64,000 nucleotides of DNA from Aphrophora alni (Eukaryota > Arthropoda > Insecta > Hemiptera > Aphrophoridae), in contig OY740771.1 of assembly GCA_963513935.1 (NCBI GenBank), positions 10,941,138 through 11,005,137 of the forward strand, read 5' to 3'. Under the pieces are notes generated by a model, which was given only the letters and a program-made list of their open reading frames with translations, searched no databases and was not told the origin of the DNA. A program made the position numbers and the translations under genes. Positions within the stretch are counted from its first letter, which is position 1, and each line of letters starts with the position of its first letter. Below, in pieces: positions 31,001 to 34,000 of the stretch.

Positions 31001-34000
31001 GTAGCTAGGACTATCGCTGACGTCACTGGACAGTTGGTAACACTGACATACAACATCATCTCAGCTGCACTTTTCTGTCTGCTAGTAAGCAACAGTGGCT
31101 TCATAACAAGCGATCAGATACTTACTTCACATGTTCTGTTTGTAGAGACAAAAAAAACCAGCAGTTTGGCCTTTGCATGCCAACGTGTTTTAACGATCAT
31201 CACATGGAGTGAGCAATACCAAATTGATGAAATGTTTTTGCCTACATTTTCAATTTTATTTATTTTTAAGAGTAACTTTTTTAATCTGTTTTAAATACAT
31301 TTAAATAGTGTTTTTTTTTTTTTTCAAACTAACACAAATTTACCAATTTACTATATAGACAGATTAAAAAAAAAAGTGTATTGTATAAGAAAAAGCTATA
31401 AACATTTGTATTTTGTATAACTATAAAACCTAATGAAATGTAAACAACTTTTTTTTATAAAACAAATATTTCAATACAATGCTTTTTTGTAAAAACCGTA
31501 TTTTATTTACCGTTTATCCTAGGTAATGAATAAAAAGTAAGGTAATAATATTGCCGCAAATATGCGGCACAAAGTCTGTAAGGTGAAAATGTGTTACTTG
31601 TAATCTGATAGACCGAGCGCCACGTATATTCGGCGCTTTAAAAATTTCCCAAAATGAAGAAAAAATTTGATATATATATTTTTTGATTTAAATAAGGATA
31701 TTTTGAAGCATAAAAACTAATTTTAAACAAATTTTATTCGTGGTCTGTGGCGAAGGTCACAACCATTAGGACTAGTCTACAGCGAAGTTCATGAATTTTT
31801 TTGTGGGCTGTGGGAGTGATCCGGCCGCCGCATATATGCGGCAGCTGGTAGCGAACGTGTTAAGTGCCAAGCCAGTTGTGCCACTTTTATCATACAGTGC
31901 CAACTTAAATAAACCATTTTAATAACATAACCTGTATATATGTGGTCTTATGGTTATATGGAGATCTGATTTTTTGAGAAATTGTTTTAAAAAACATTCA
32001 AAAAAATTATCGGTCGATCGGCCCGGCATGTCATTTTGAATACCATATTTTGTTTGGAATTTGACGTGTCGGCCGATTGGCCGACCGCACTTTTGATCGA
32101 TTTCCTAGGATAATTTAGGTCTGTGATGTTGGTAACACATGACTCAGTGGTGGGAAACGCTTTGAGTAACTGCACGTAAACATCAAGTCGATATGGTTCA
32201 AACTGGAAAGCGGGATCGAAGAAGAAATGTCATTTTCAAGCCTCTTGCAATAACAGAGTACAATGAGAAAAATCCCGGCTTCGATGTTGCTAATCAAATG
32301 TCGTCGTACAACTCAGCAGTACGAAAAACACTAAGATGGTATGATAAAGTTGCAGTACATACATTTACTATTTGGCACCTACATTGTAAATGCTTGGCTT
32401 GCTTACAAAAGCAATGTAGGACCACGACCGCAACACCAATACTTGTCAATAACAGATTTTAAATGCTTTCATCTTACAGTTTAGACAGTAATAATATAAA
32501 TAAATGATTTTAAAAAAGTTAATTGTAAATAAATAACATTGTTAAACAGTTTTAAAAATTGCTTTCCAATTTTGTAATTGTTCAATGTTTTATACAAAAA
32601 TATGCAATATTTATTATTTTGCTTACCGTAATAGTTAACTTTTATACGTTTATTTTTAAAAAATATTACAACTGTAGAATATTCAAACTGTATATTACTT
32701 GTTTTAATGCATTAATCCATAATTTCAACTGAAAATTTCGCTGCCGTACCGATCGGTACGACGAAATTAACATATTGTTGAGGTATTTTATTTGGTTGTT
32801 ACGCAACACTATTTAAAGATAATAAAATGAAATATCTACGGCTAATAGCTACAATCTTCTAGATTTCACTTAGTGTATGTGCTTTCCGCTATGTTGCAAC
32901 ACTTACTGATAAAAGACTCTAAAATAAAATCTTGCATTGATGGCAGTGTCGTACCGATCGGCCGACACGCCACTTTAACTATGAGCTTGCTGTCGTACCG
33001 ATCGGCCCCCCATGGCACTTAACGTGTTAAAGTGACAGTCTTTGAAATAAAAAATTAATTTCTACCACTTGAAAATAAGATTTAAGAGTAGTTGCGATTA
33101 AAAAAAAAACTATAGTAAAAGAAAACACAAGTGTTTTGTTATTGGTCGGTCAACCAATGTAAAGAATTATCAATTTTTATGAATAGACAAAATTATATAA
33201 ACTTAATAAACGTTAACAAAGTAAAATAATAAAGATGAGTGTTTTGTTCTGCTCAGGTGCAGAGAAAATAACTGTACAAATCAAGTCTGGTGCTGAGTCT
33301 GCATTTTCGTTCAACCACAGATCAGAAGTCAATGACCTGACGTTAATAAACAAAAACTTTGTTCTCACCATTTCGTTTTCTCCAAGGTAAATCACATAAA
33401 ACTATTATTATTATAAAACAATAATGAGGTTAGAAATGGTAATATTATTGAATGAAACAAGGAAATCAATGTTTGATAGGACAACTAGCAAAATATTTTT
33501 TCTTAACTTCTGTTGGGAAATATATATAAGTCTAAAACGTAATGAAAGGCATGTACTACACAAGATTGTTTGATTTGCTACATGTTGTTAAATTTTTGCA
33601 ATACCTTAAAATTGGTGAGAAGGCAACTTGACATCTTTATGAAAGATGGTATTCCTTCAAACTATGTGAAAATTGTTTATGACTTACTTTGGCACCAAAT
33701 AGATTTGAATCACCATACTCTGCTCTTGACTAAGTGATTATGCCAAATATATCCACTACCGTTATTAAACTCTTTAAATCGTGAATTGTGTTAGCTATCC
33801 TTTCCATTGCTCATAAATTCATTAATCTAGTGTGGATGGTTATTGAAATATTACTTAAAGTTTCTTTTTCATTAGGTTGCTTGTTTTTATTATGGTTTGT
33901 CACTATTGATGCGCTAGTGTGAATTAATTTTTTATTTTATTTTTTTTTATCATCTAGTTTGCTGATGTTAACCACCTGGGTATTAATATTTTAGATCACA

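Larger units (their letters stand above)
31864..33022 (+). mobile_element. piggyBac-like element nested in the right TIR of the outer element
   Basis: Begins TTAAGTGCCA (31860) and ends TGGCACTTAA (33022), with TTAA duplicated at both sides. It retains the C-terminal part of a piggyBac transposase (32193-32462) and carries its own palindrome set, CGTACCGATCGG(TACG). It is inserted exactly at a TTAA within the 25-bp TIR of the outer element, splitting that TIR 13/12. Confidence 0.85.
30771..33030. mobile_element. TTAA-bounded piggyBac-like element, interrupted by a second one
   Basis: The left end reads TTAACACGTAAACACGTTCG then CTACC. After removing the nested element (31864-33022) the right end, reverse-complemented, reads TTAACACGTTAACACGTTCG then CTACC: 24 of 25 bases agree. 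Both ends begin with TTAA, the piggyBac target. The remaining ~1.1 kb has no transposase and carries five 16-bp palindrome-like motifs of consensus GCCGCATATATGCGGC. It is a non-autonomous piggyBac-like element. Confidence 0.82.
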
